A stretch of 6,301 nucleotides of DNA, taken from NCBI GenBank assembly GCA_947379685.1, contig CANCOG010000304.1, forward strand, positions 1 through 6,301, in the 5' to 3' direction. The position numbers and the translations under genes were made by a program. Below are positions 1-6,301 of this stretch, one piece after another. The stretch comes from Flavipsychrobacter stenotrophus. Lineage in GTDB: Bacteria; Bacteroidota; Bacteroidia; Chitinophagales; Chitinophagaceae. The notes beneath the pieces are model-generated. The model saw nothing but the letters and a program-made list of their open reading frames with translations. It had not been told where the DNA came from and ran no database searches. Position 1 is the first letter of the stretch. Each line of letters opens with the position of its first letter.

Positions 1-1
1 A

Positions 2-313
2 AAACTGAACATTGAAAAAGTAAAAAACAATATAGATAACCTGAAATTGGCAATCGACTTTACCGCCGAAGAAGCAAGAGGCTCATTGAAAAATCTGCTG
101 ATACAATTAAAAAGCCAGACAGAAAATATGAATCTTGCCGGTGAGGTAGTTGATTTGGCTCAAAAGAAATATAAAGCTGGTGTGGGCAGCAACCTCGAAG
201 TTACCACCGCTCAAGCCGAGTTATTAAAAGCACAAAACAGTTACTTTTCGACCGTTCTCAATATTATTAATGCCGAAGGCGATTTAAAGAATGCACTAGG
301 CAAGTTCAATTAA
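2..313 (+). CDS. TolC-family outer membrane factor, C-terminal fragment (5' end outside window)
   Basis: This is the last 103 residues of an outer membrane efflux protein (OEP/TolC family), the trimeric channel that carries substrate from a periplasmic adaptor through the outer membrane. The frame is open to the left edge of the window, so the gene starts upstream; a TTG at 47 lies inside the frame and is not a plausible start. Visible residues are mostly amphipathic helix, matching the periplasmic alpha-barrel. Around fragment residues 57-67 is the family signature Y-K-A-G-V-G-S-N-L-E-V, followed by T-x-A-Q-x-E-L-L-K-A-Q-N-S-Y and a closing A-L-G-K, the usual end of these proteins. It ends at TAA 311-313. 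Its position directly before an adaptor and an RND permease supports the assignment. Substrate is unknown. The family call is firm; which subfamily is not visible. Confidence 0.9.
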   Translation, partial: KLNIEKVKNNIDNLKLAIDFTAEEARGSLKNLLIQLKSQTENMNLAGEVVDLAQKKYKAGVGSNLEVTTAQAELLKAQNSYFSTVLNIINAEGDLKNALGKFN

Positions 314-381
314 TGCAGGGGTCTCAAACTTTTTCAAAAAAAACAACAATATAAATGACAAGCTTAACACACACTATACAA

Positions 382-1473
382 ATGAAACGACTATTATTTT
401 TAATGATCCCGGTATTCATTTTCGCGTCATGCGGAGGCGGGGCAAAAAACAATAAGGCTGACGAGCTCGTACAGCTGAAAAAACAGCGCTCAGAAATTGA
501 CGCAAAAATAAAGGCACTGGAGGCAGGAAAGACTGACTCATCAAAAGTGACTCCTGTGTCTGTAATGGAACTTCAAACCACTGAGTTCAAGGGCAATATT
601 GAAGTACAGTCAGCAATTGCAGGCGATGAAAATATCATGGCCTCTGTTCAGGCACCTGGTACGGTGAAAACTGTTTTGGTACGTGTTGGTCAGCGTGTTA
701 GCAAGGGCCAGGTTATGGCTACACTCGACGCCTCACCTATTGATCACCAGATAGAGGCATTGGCACCACAGCTTGAGCTAACAAAATCGTTATACGAAAA
801 GCAGCAAAAAATGTGGAGTCAGAATATTGGTACTGAAGTTCAGTTAATGACCTCCAAAACCGGTTATGAGTCTGTACAGAAACAGATCTCTGCGCTTAAA
901 GCGCAACGTGACCTGTACAGGGTTGTGTCGCCAATCAATGGCACAGTTGATGCTGTGGGTTTGAAAGTGGGTGAGGCTGCATCTCCGGGTATGTCTTACA
1001 TACGCGTTGTAAGTTATGACATGCTGAAGGCTGAAGCCATGCTGGGTGAAAATTACCTGGGCAAGGTAAAGGAAGGAGATCCGGTAACGATAGCCAGCCC
1101 AAATCTGGACGATTCCATAAATACAAAGATCAGTTATGTTGGCCAGTCAGTTGATCCGATGTCGAGGTCTTTCCAGGTAGTTGTTCGCTTGAACAACAGT
1201 ACGAAGTTCCACCCGAATATGTCTTGTATTATGAAGATCGCGAACTACTCAAATAAGAACGCTCTTGTTGTACCTGTGTCCATCATCCAGAAGACATCGG
1301 AAGGTTCAATGGTATACATAGTTGAAGGCGATAAGGCGAAATCTGTAAACGTAACTACAGGCCGCAATTCAAACGGTAAAGTAGAAGTGCTTTCTGGCCT
1401 GAACGCAGGTGATAAAGTGATCACCGCGGGTTTCGAAGAAATGGAAAACGGCCAGCGTATCGTTATCCAGTAA
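382..1473 (+). CDS. RND efflux periplasmic adaptor (membrane fusion protein), probable lipoprotein
   Basis: Adaptor subunit linking an inner-membrane RND permease to a TolC channel. The frame is open from an ATG at 355 (372 residues), but the ATG at 382 (363 residues) is preferred because it begins a compact lipoprotein signal: M-K-R, a hydrophobic stretch, then F-A-S-C with the likely lipidated cysteine at residue 17 (26 in the long form), followed by three glycines. Long-form numbering: a short charged coiled-coil segment at about 35-58; first half of the barrel-sandwich (lipoyl-like) domain at about 95-127 with A-P-G-T-V and V-G-Q-R-V-S-K-G-Q; a helical hairpin at about 129-187; second lipoyl half at about 190-217 with S-P-I-N-G-T-V; beta-barrel at about 225-297; membrane-proximal domain at about 303-372. 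Neither start has a clear Shine-Dalgarno sequence, as is common in Bacteroidota. It lies between channel and permease genes on the same strand, so co-transcription is likely. Substrate is not deducible. Confidence 0.93.
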   Translation: MKRLLFLMIPVFIFASCGGGAKNNKADELVQLKKQRSEIDAKIKALEAGKTDSSKVTPVSVMELQTTEFKGNIEVQSAIAGDENIMASVQAPGTVKTVLVRVGQRVSKGQVMATLDASPIDHQIEALAPQLELTKSLYEKQQKMWSQNIGTEVQLMTSKTGYESVQKQISALKAQRDLYRVVSPINGTVDAVGLKVGEAASPGMSYIRVVSYDMLKAEAMLGENYLGKVKEGDPVTIASPNLDDSINTKISYVGQSVDPMSRSFQVVVRLNNSTKFHPNMSCIMKIANYSNKNALVVPVSIIQKTSEGSMVYIVEGDKAKSVNVTTGRNSNGKVEVLSGLNAGDKVITAGFEEMENGQRIVIQ

Positions 1474-1555
1474 GCAAATTATCCCCTTGCCGTTGCTTGT
1501 ATTTCCTGTAGTGGACATGCACAATGGCGCTATGAAACAAATTATTTAATGCTGT

Positions 1556-1605
1556 TCAGGCTCAACGCCTGAGGCTGCATCAATATTCAACTAATTATTG
1601 CCTCA
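1556..1605 (+). promoter_or_regulatory. Overlapping inverted repeats upstream of the permease gene
   Basis: In the 144-base gap between adaptor and permease, TCAGGC (1556-1561) and GCCTGA (1567-1572) form a perfect 6-bp stem with a 5-base loop. TGAGGC (1570-1575) can instead pair with GCCTCA (1600-1605) across a 24-base loop. The two stems share bases 1570-1572, so they cannot form together. No run of T follows either, so they are not intrinsic terminators. They could influence mRNA processing or translation of the permease, whose start is 13 bases downstream, but stems this short also arise by chance. The rest of the gap shows no recognisable promoter or gene. Confidence 0.2.
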
Positions 1606-1617
1606 ACAATATTTAAA

Positions 1618-4600
1618 ATGAAGGACGTATTTAAAGAATTTAAACCATCGAGTTGGGCCATTGATAATCGTACTGCTGTTTACATCATTACGATCATCAT
1701 TACCCTGACCGGCCTTATGGCATACCTCAACCTGCCTAAGGAACAATTTCCGGAGATCAAGATCCCGCAGATAATTGTACAAACCGTGTATCCGGGTACA
1801 TCGCCTGAGAACATGGAAAACCTGGTGACCAAACCAATTGAAAAGCAGGTAAAGAACCTGACAGGCGTTAAGAAGGTTACGAGTAATTCGTTCCAGGATT
1901 ATTCGGTTGTGATCGTTGAATTTAACACCGACGTAAAGATCCCTAAGGCCAAGCAAGACGTAAAGGATGGTGTAGACAAGGCCAAACAGGACCTACCTAA
2001 GAACCTTCCGTTCCAGCCCGATGTAAAGGATATCGACCTCTCGGAATTGCCGATCATGTCAGTAAATATTTCGGGTAATTACGACCTGAAAAGGCTGAAG
2101 AAGTACGCTGACCGCGTAAAAGACAACATCGAAGCCCTGAAGCAGATAAAGCAAGTAAACCGGGTAGGTGCACTTGACAGGGAAATTCAGATAAACGTGG
2201 ATATGTTTAAAATGCAGGCTGCGGGTCTCACATTCGATGACATAGACCGTGCGGTTGCATCTGAAAACGTTTCTACGACTGCCGGTGAGGTATCTATGAA
2301 CGATCAGAAGCGTGTATTGAGTATCCGCAATGAGTTTAAGAACGCCGAGCAGATAGCTAATATAATTGTTAAGAACCCACAAGGCCGTAGTATTTACCTG
2401 AAGAATGTGGCCGATGTAATTGACAGTTTCGCTGAACAGAAAAGTTACGCGCGCCTTGATAATAAAAACGTAATTACCCTGAACGTAATCAAAGCAAAGG
2501 GTGCCAACCTTATCGAAGCATCAGACAAGATACAGGAGCTGGTAACTAATATGCAGAAGAAGGACGAAATTCCTAAGGACCTTACAGTGGTAACAACAGG
2601 CGACCAGTCTCAAACCACTCGTAATACACTGCATGACCTTATCAATACCATAATAATCGGCTTCTTGCTGGTGACCATTATCCTCATGTTCTTCATGGGT
2701 GTTACCAATGCATTGTTCGTTGCATTGTCGGTTCCGCTTTCGTGCGCGATCGCGTTCCTCGTGCTGCCTACTATCGGCTTTACCCTGAACATGATCGTAT
2801 TGTTCTCATTCCTGCTGGCCTTAGGTATAGTGGTTGATGATGCGATAGTTGTTATAGAAAATACACACCGTATATACGATAATGGTAAGATGGATATTAA
2901 ACGGGCGGCCAAGCTTGCGACAGGGGAGGTGTTCCTGCCCGTCTTGTCAGGAACCGCGACTACACTGATGCCGTTTATTCCATTGGCTTTCTGGAAGGGT
3001 GTAATTGGTAGCTTCATGTTCTTCCTGCCTATTACATTGATCATCACGCTTGTTGCATCTTTGCTGGTGGCATATATAATTAACCCGGTATTTGCGGTTA
3101 GCTTTATGAAGCCTGAAGATCACAGCGCACCAGAAAGGCGTCAGTTCACCAAGCGCGATAAAATACTCAGCGTCATATTCGTGGCCATTGCTGCAATCTT
3201 CTACATGGCAAAGGCATTCGGGCCTGCTAACTTTGTAATGTTCCTATTCCTGTTTGTGTTGCTGGAAAAGTTCATTTTCTCCAAAATGATACATGCTTTC
3301 CAGAACAAAGCGTGGCCTGCATTCAGAGATTGGTATACCAGGTGGCTGAAACGTGCTCTGGCACATCCGGTAAAGGTATTTGCAGTTACAATTATATTAT
3401 TGCCTGTATCCATATTTTTCTATACGTCACGCAATGTGCCGTTCGTATTCTTCCCATCGGCTGATCCTAACTTTGCTTATGTTTACCTTAACTTACCGGT
3501 AGGTACCGATCAGGCCTATACAAGTGAAGTGCTGAGAGGCATGGAGAAGAAAGTGAATGACGTTCTTGGCAACGACCCTGCAACTGGTAAGAAAAACCCG
3601 ATCGTGAAATCGGTGATCGCTAACGTAACTGTTGATGCCGTTGACCCTAATGGGGGAGAGATTGGTGACTTCCCAAATAAGGGTAAGATCACTGTTGCCT
3701 TTGAGGGTTTTGAAAAGAGGCACGGCGTATCCACTGCAGATTATCTGGAAAAAATACGTGCAGCCGTAAGGTCTTACCCTGGAGCTGAAGTTACTGTAGA
3801 TAAAGAAGGTGGTGGCCCGCCATTACCTAAGCCAATTGTAATTGATATCACTGGTGACAACCTCGATACATTAGTTGCAACGTCCGAAAAACTCAAACGC
3901 TTCCTGAAACAAAAGGCAGTGCCTGGCGTAGAAGAATTACGAAGCGACTTCGATGCGCACAAGCCTGAAATAGTATTTGATATTGACCGTGAGCGCATGA
4001 ACAGTGAAAGTATTTCTACTTACACGGTTGCTATGAATTTGCGTACTGCAATTTTCGGCAAAGAAATATCAAGGTTCCGCGATGCGAACGACGATTACCC
4101 GATCAATCTTCGCCTTGTGAAATCACAACGTGCCGATATCGATGCGGTAAGAAACCTGCCAATTGTGTACCGCGATATGGGTATGGGCGGTGCCATACGT
4201 ACTGTGCCGGTAAGCGCATTTGCTAATATACACTATGGTTCAACCTATGGTGGAATTAAGCGCAAGAACCAAAAGCGTATCATATCCTTGTCATCAAATG
4301 TGGTATCTGGTTTTAATGATAACGACGTAGTTGCTGCTGTTCAGCGCGAAATTGATGAGTTCCACGCTCCGCCATCTATGACAATTAAGATGGGTGGCCA
4401 GCAGGAAGAGCAGGCCGAAACAGGCGCGTTCCTGGGTGGCGCAATGGGTATTGCTATGATGCTGATATTCCTTATCCTGATATTGCAGTTCAACTCATTG
4501 AGCAGAACGGTTATCATTATGAGTGAGGTATTGTTTAGTATCACGGGTGTAATGCTGGGTTATGCAATGTTCCGTAACACCTTCTCCATGGTAATGAGTG

Positions 4601-5037
4601 GTATAGGTATAGTTGCGCTGGCGGGTATAGTTGTACGAAACGGTATCTTGTTAGTGGAGTTTATGGATATGATGCTACATGAAGGGATGGATCCGTACGA
4701 TGCAATAGTGGAAGCTGGCCGTACCCGTATGACACCGGTATTGCTTACTGCGACCGCTGCCATATTAGGCCTGGTGCCACTGGCTGTGGGCTTGAATATT
4801 GACTTCGGTACCTTGTTTACTGAACTGAATCCACATATTTATTTTGGTGGTGACAGTGCTGCGTTCTGGTCATCCCTGGCCTGGACAATGATCTATGGTT
4901 TGAGCTTTGCAACCTTCCTTACTTTAATTGCGGTGCCTGTTATGTGTTTATTGAGTTTCCGTCTCAAGGCCTGGATAAAAAGGGTGAGCGGTAAAAGTGA
5001 AATCAAAGTTGCGGAAGCAATTCCGATGGAAGATTAG
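1618..5037 (+). CDS. RND efflux permease (AcrB/HAE-like), full length
   Basis: Inner-membrane proton-driven pump subunit, 1139 residues against roughly 1050 for AcrB. The N-terminus is a short amphipathic stretch, then TM1 (about 20-37) leading into L-P-K-E-Q-F-P-E-I, the family opening. Large periplasmic porter loops lie at about 38-340 and 604-935. TM4 carries G-I-V-V-D-D-A-I-V-V-I-E-N with the proton-relay pair D407/D408. TM10 carries G-I-V-V-R-N-G-I-L-L-V-E-F, with R1007 where AcrB has Lys940. R1037 and T1044 in TM11 keep the 7-residue spacing of AcrB R971/T978. Twelve standard TM segments are visible, plus an extra hydrophobic pair at about 515-554 between TM6 and TM7, and a long loop before TM12 (about 1060-1086). 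The ATG at 1618 gives the normal family N-terminus and follows an A/T-rich leader without a clear Shine-Dalgarno sequence. It follows the adaptor gene by 144 bases. The double Asp favours a drug or hydrophobic-compound type pump, but the substrate is an inference only. Confidence 0.95.
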   Translation: MKDVFKEFKPSSWAIDNRTAVYIITIIITLTGLMAYLNLPKEQFPEIKIPQIIVQTVYPGTSPENMENLVTKPIEKQVKNLTGVKKVTSNSFQDYSVVIVEFNTDVKIPKAKQDVKDGVDKAKQDLPKNLPFQPDVKDIDLSELPIMSVNISGNYDLKRLKKYADRVKDNIEALKQIKQVNRVGALDREIQINVDMFKMQAAGLTFDDIDRAVASENVSTTAGEVSMNDQKRVLSIRNEFKNAEQIANIIVKNPQGRSIYLKNVADVIDSFAEQKSYARLDNKNVITLNVIKAKGANLIEASDKIQELVTNMQKKDEIPKDLTVVTTGDQSQTTRNTLHDLINTIIIGFLLVTIILMFFMGVTNALFVALSVPLSCAIAFLVLPTIGFTLNMIVLFSFLLALGIVVDDAIVVIENTHRIYDNGKMDIKRAAKLATGEVFLPVLSGTATTLMPFIPLAFWKGVIGSFMFFLPITLIITLVASLLVAYIINPVFAVSFMKPEDHSAPERRQFTKRDKILSVIFVAIAAIFYMAKAFGPANFVMFLFLFVLLEKFIFSKMIHAFQNKAWPAFRDWYTRWLKRALAHPVKVFAVTIILLPVSIFFYTSRNVPFVFFPSADPNFAYVYLNLPVGTDQAYTSEVLRGMEKKVNDVLGNDPATGKKNPIVKSVIANVTVDAVDPNGGEIGDFPNKGKITVAFEGFEKRHGVSTADYLEKIRAAVRSYPGAEVTVDKEGGGPPLPKPIVIDITGDNLDTLVATSEKLKRFLKQKAVPGVEELRSDFDAHKPEIVFDIDRERMNSESISTYTVAMNLRTAIFGKEISRFRDANDDYPINLRLVKSQRADIDAVRNLPIVYRDMGMGGAIRTVPVSAFANIHYGSTYGGIKRKNQKRIISLSSNVVSGFNDNDVVAAVQREIDEFHAPPSMTIKMGGQQEEQAETGAFLGGAMGIAMMLIFLILILQFNSLSRTVIIMSEVLFSITGVMLGYAMFRNTFSMVMSGIGIVALAGIVVRNGILLVEFMDMMLHEGMDPYDAIVEAGRTRMTPVLLTATAAILGLVPLAVGLNIDFGTLFTELNPHIYFGGDSAAFWSSLAWTMIYGLSFATFLTLIAVPVMCLLSFRLKAWIKRVSGKSEIKVAEAIPMED

Positions 5038-5056
5038 TGCTTGATCCTCTGAATGC

Positions 5057-5095
5057 AAAACCGGCTGTTTTATTGCAAGACAGCCGGTTTTTTTT
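5057..5095 (+). terminator. Strong intrinsic terminator after the efflux operon
   Basis: AAAACCGGCTGT (5057-5068) pairs perfectly with ACAGCCGGTTTT (5080-5091), giving a 12-bp stem with an 11-base loop. A run of eight T (5088-5095) overlaps the 3' arm. It begins 20 bases after the permease stop codon, so it should end the plus-strand transcript. Read on the minus strand the same stem is followed by only four T, so it may also act, more weakly, on transcripts arriving from hutU; no better minus-strand terminator is visible in the convergent gap. Confidence 0.92.
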
Positions 5096-5146
5096 ATGTG
5101 GTAAAAGCGATGTGTGAAGCAAGTTCATTTGCTGTAAAAAAAGGGA

Positions 5147-6301
5147 TCAGATATTCAGTCCGAATTTTTCAGCCGTGTCAATAGCAATGTCATATCCTGC
5201 ATCTGCATGGCGTATTACTCCCATAGCCGGATCGTTGAACAATACCCTGCGCAGGCGCTCTTCAGCATCTTGTGTGCCATCGGCAACAATTACCATACCT
5301 GCGTGCAGGCTGTAACCCATACCCACACCACCACCGTGATGGTAAGAAACCCAGCTTGCACCACCTGCCGTGTTAATCAGCGCATTCAGTATTGGCCAGT
5401 CAGCAACAGCATCACTACCATCCTTCATCGCTTCTGTTTCGCGGTTAGGCGATGCAACAGAACCGGTATCCAGATGATCCCTGCCTATTACTATTGGTGC
5501 CTTCACTTTTCCGGTGCGCACCAGTTCGTTAAACAGCAATCCGGCCTGCTCCCTTTCACCCATACCCAACCAGCAAATGCGGGCAGGTAAGCCCTGGAAT
5601 GCAATACGCTCGCGGGCCATTTTCAACCAACGGTGCAAGCCAACATTGTCAGGGAACAAGTCCATCAACGCCTTGTCAGTGGTATAAATATCTTCTGGGT
5701 CGCCGCTGAGCGCTACCCAACGGAAAGGCCCCTTGCCTTCGCAAAACAGCGGGCGAATATAGGCAGGTACAAAGCCAGGGAAGTTAAATGCATTTTCTAC
5801 GTGGCGCTTGTCATGTGCCTGGCCACGCAGGTTATTTCCATAATCAAAGGTGATGGCACCACGGCTCTGCAATTCCAGCATTAGTCTTACGTGCATAGCC
5901 ATAGTATCCAGCGACCGGCTCATGTATTCTTTAGGGTTAGCGTCTCTTAACGCATTTGCCTCAGTTACGCTTAGCCCAGCAGGGAAGTAACCAATCAACT
6001 CGTCGTGGGCCGATGTTTGGTCGGTAAGTGTATCAGGTGTAATGTTTCGTTCGGTAAGTCTTCTCAAAAGGTCAACGACATTGCACCGAACACCAATAGA
6101 AATAGCTTCGCCATTAGCCTTTGCTTCCAGCGACCAATCTATGGCCTCGTCAATATTAGAGGTCCATTTATCGAGGTATTTTGTATCTATACGTTTAAGA
6201 ATACGCCACGCTTCCATTTCTGCTGCAAGGCAAACGCCCTCATTCATGGTAATGGCCAGTGGCTGTGCGCCACCCATTCCGCCAAGCCCGGCAGTGACAT
6301 T
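5147..6301 (-). CDS. hutU: Urocanase (urocanate hydratase), N-terminal part outside window
   Basis: Urocanase (EC 4.2.1.49) hydrates urocanate to 4-imidazolone-5-propionate using tightly bound NAD+, the second step of cytoplasmic histidine degradation. The visible 384 residues run into the right edge, starting with N-V-T-A-G-L-G-G-M-G-G-A-Q-P-L-A, the conserved glycine-rich NAD-binding region. The methionine at 6275-6277 is inside this motif and is not the start. Other signatures are F-D-Y-G-N-N-L-R (about fragment 152-159), R-I-C-W-L-G-M-G-E-R with the expected catalytic Cys at fragment residue 243 (codon 5573-5575; Cys410 in the Pseudomonas putida enzyme), S-Y-H-H-G-G-G-V-G-M-G (about 319-329) and N-D-P near the end with R-H-A-D-A-G-Y-D. 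The C-terminus G-L-N-I resembles bacterial urocanases of about 550-560 residues, so about 170 residues are likely missing. It ends at TGA (5149-5147), convergent to the efflux operon. Whether other hut genes lie beyond the window cannot be seen. Confidence 0.96.
   Translation of the reverse strand, partial: NVTAGLGGMGGAQPLAITMNEGVCLAAEMEAWRILKRIDTKYLDKWTSNIDEAIDWSLEAKANGEAISIGVRCNVVDLLRRLTERNITPDTLTDQTSAHDELIGYFPAGLSVTEANALRDANPKEYMSRSLDTMAMHVRLMLELQSRGAITFDYGNNLRGQAHDKRHVENAFNFPGFVPAYIRPLFCEGKGPFRWVALSGDPEDIYTTDKALMDLFPDNVGLHRWLKMARERIAFQGLPARICWLGMGEREQAGLLFNELVRTGKVKAPIVIGRDHLDTGSVASPNRETEAMKDGSDAVADWPILNALINTAGGASWVSYHHGGGVGMGYSLHAGMVIVADGTQDAEERLRRVLFNDPAMGVIRHADAGYDIAIDTAEKFGLNI

Noticed and set aside
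47..313. TTG at 47 as start of a small independent gene
   Set aside because: The frame is open to the window edge and the upstream residues continue the same helical pattern, so this is the tail of a larger TolC-family gene.
935..1126. 63-codon minus-strand open frame inside the adaptor gene
   Set aside because: It is antisense to the conserved lipoyl and beta-barrel region and has no recognisable features.
1517..1549. Ten-codon open frame (M-H-N-G-A-M-K-Q-I-I) in the gap before the permease, considered as a leader peptide
   Set aside because: It has no run of a single regulatory amino acid, no ribosome binding site and no terminator after it; short frames like this are expected by chance.
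1603..4763. Several minus-strand open frames of 67-145 codons opposite the permease gene
   Set aside because: The plus strand carries a continuous, family-conserved RND protein; the antisense translations are low in domain-like features and are shadows.
5119..5132. Small inverted repeat GCAA...TTGC downstream of hutU, considered as a minus-strand terminator
   Set aside because: The stem is only 4 bp, and the T run on the minus strand (complement of 5136-5142) comes before it and not after it.
5207..5884. Plus-strand open frames of 127 and 83 codons (5207-5590 and 5633-5884)
   Set aside because: They lie wholly antisense to the well-conserved urocanase reading frame and their translations resemble no protein family I know.

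Overview
The window looks like ordinary chromosome from a member of the Bacteroidota, possibly a Chitinophagaceae- or Sphingobacteriia-like bacterium. The pointers are an efflux operon in the order outer-membrane channel, lipoprotein adaptor, long RND permease; A-rich start regions with no clear Shine-Dalgarno sequence; and an RND permease with the extra cytoplasmic hydrophobic hairpin and long last periplasmic loop that I recall from Bacteroidota homologues. The assignment rests on recognised protein style, not on a search.

Layout: positions 2-313 (+) hold the C-terminal end of a TolC-type outer membrane factor whose start lies left of the window. After a short gap comes a periplasmic adaptor (membrane fusion protein, probably starting at 382), which looks like a lipoprotein. 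A 144-base gap with two overlapping inverted repeats follows, then a full-length 1139-residue RND permease (1618-5037). A strong intrinsic terminator (5057-5095) closes the operon. Converging on it from the right is the C-terminal two thirds of urocanase, hutU (5147 to past 6301, minus strand), an enzyme of histidine degradation that is functionally unrelated to the pump.

The three plus-strand genes should build one tripartite pump: the permease takes substrate from the inner membrane or periplasm using the proton gradient, the lipid-anchored adaptor bridges the periplasm, and the TolC-like channel passes substrate through the outer membrane. The substrate cannot be read from the sequence. 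No regulator, mobile element, RNA gene or CRISPR array is visible. I found no convincing evidence of a previously undescribed system; the findings are modest, mainly the permease's lineage-type insertions and the structured gap ahead of it.
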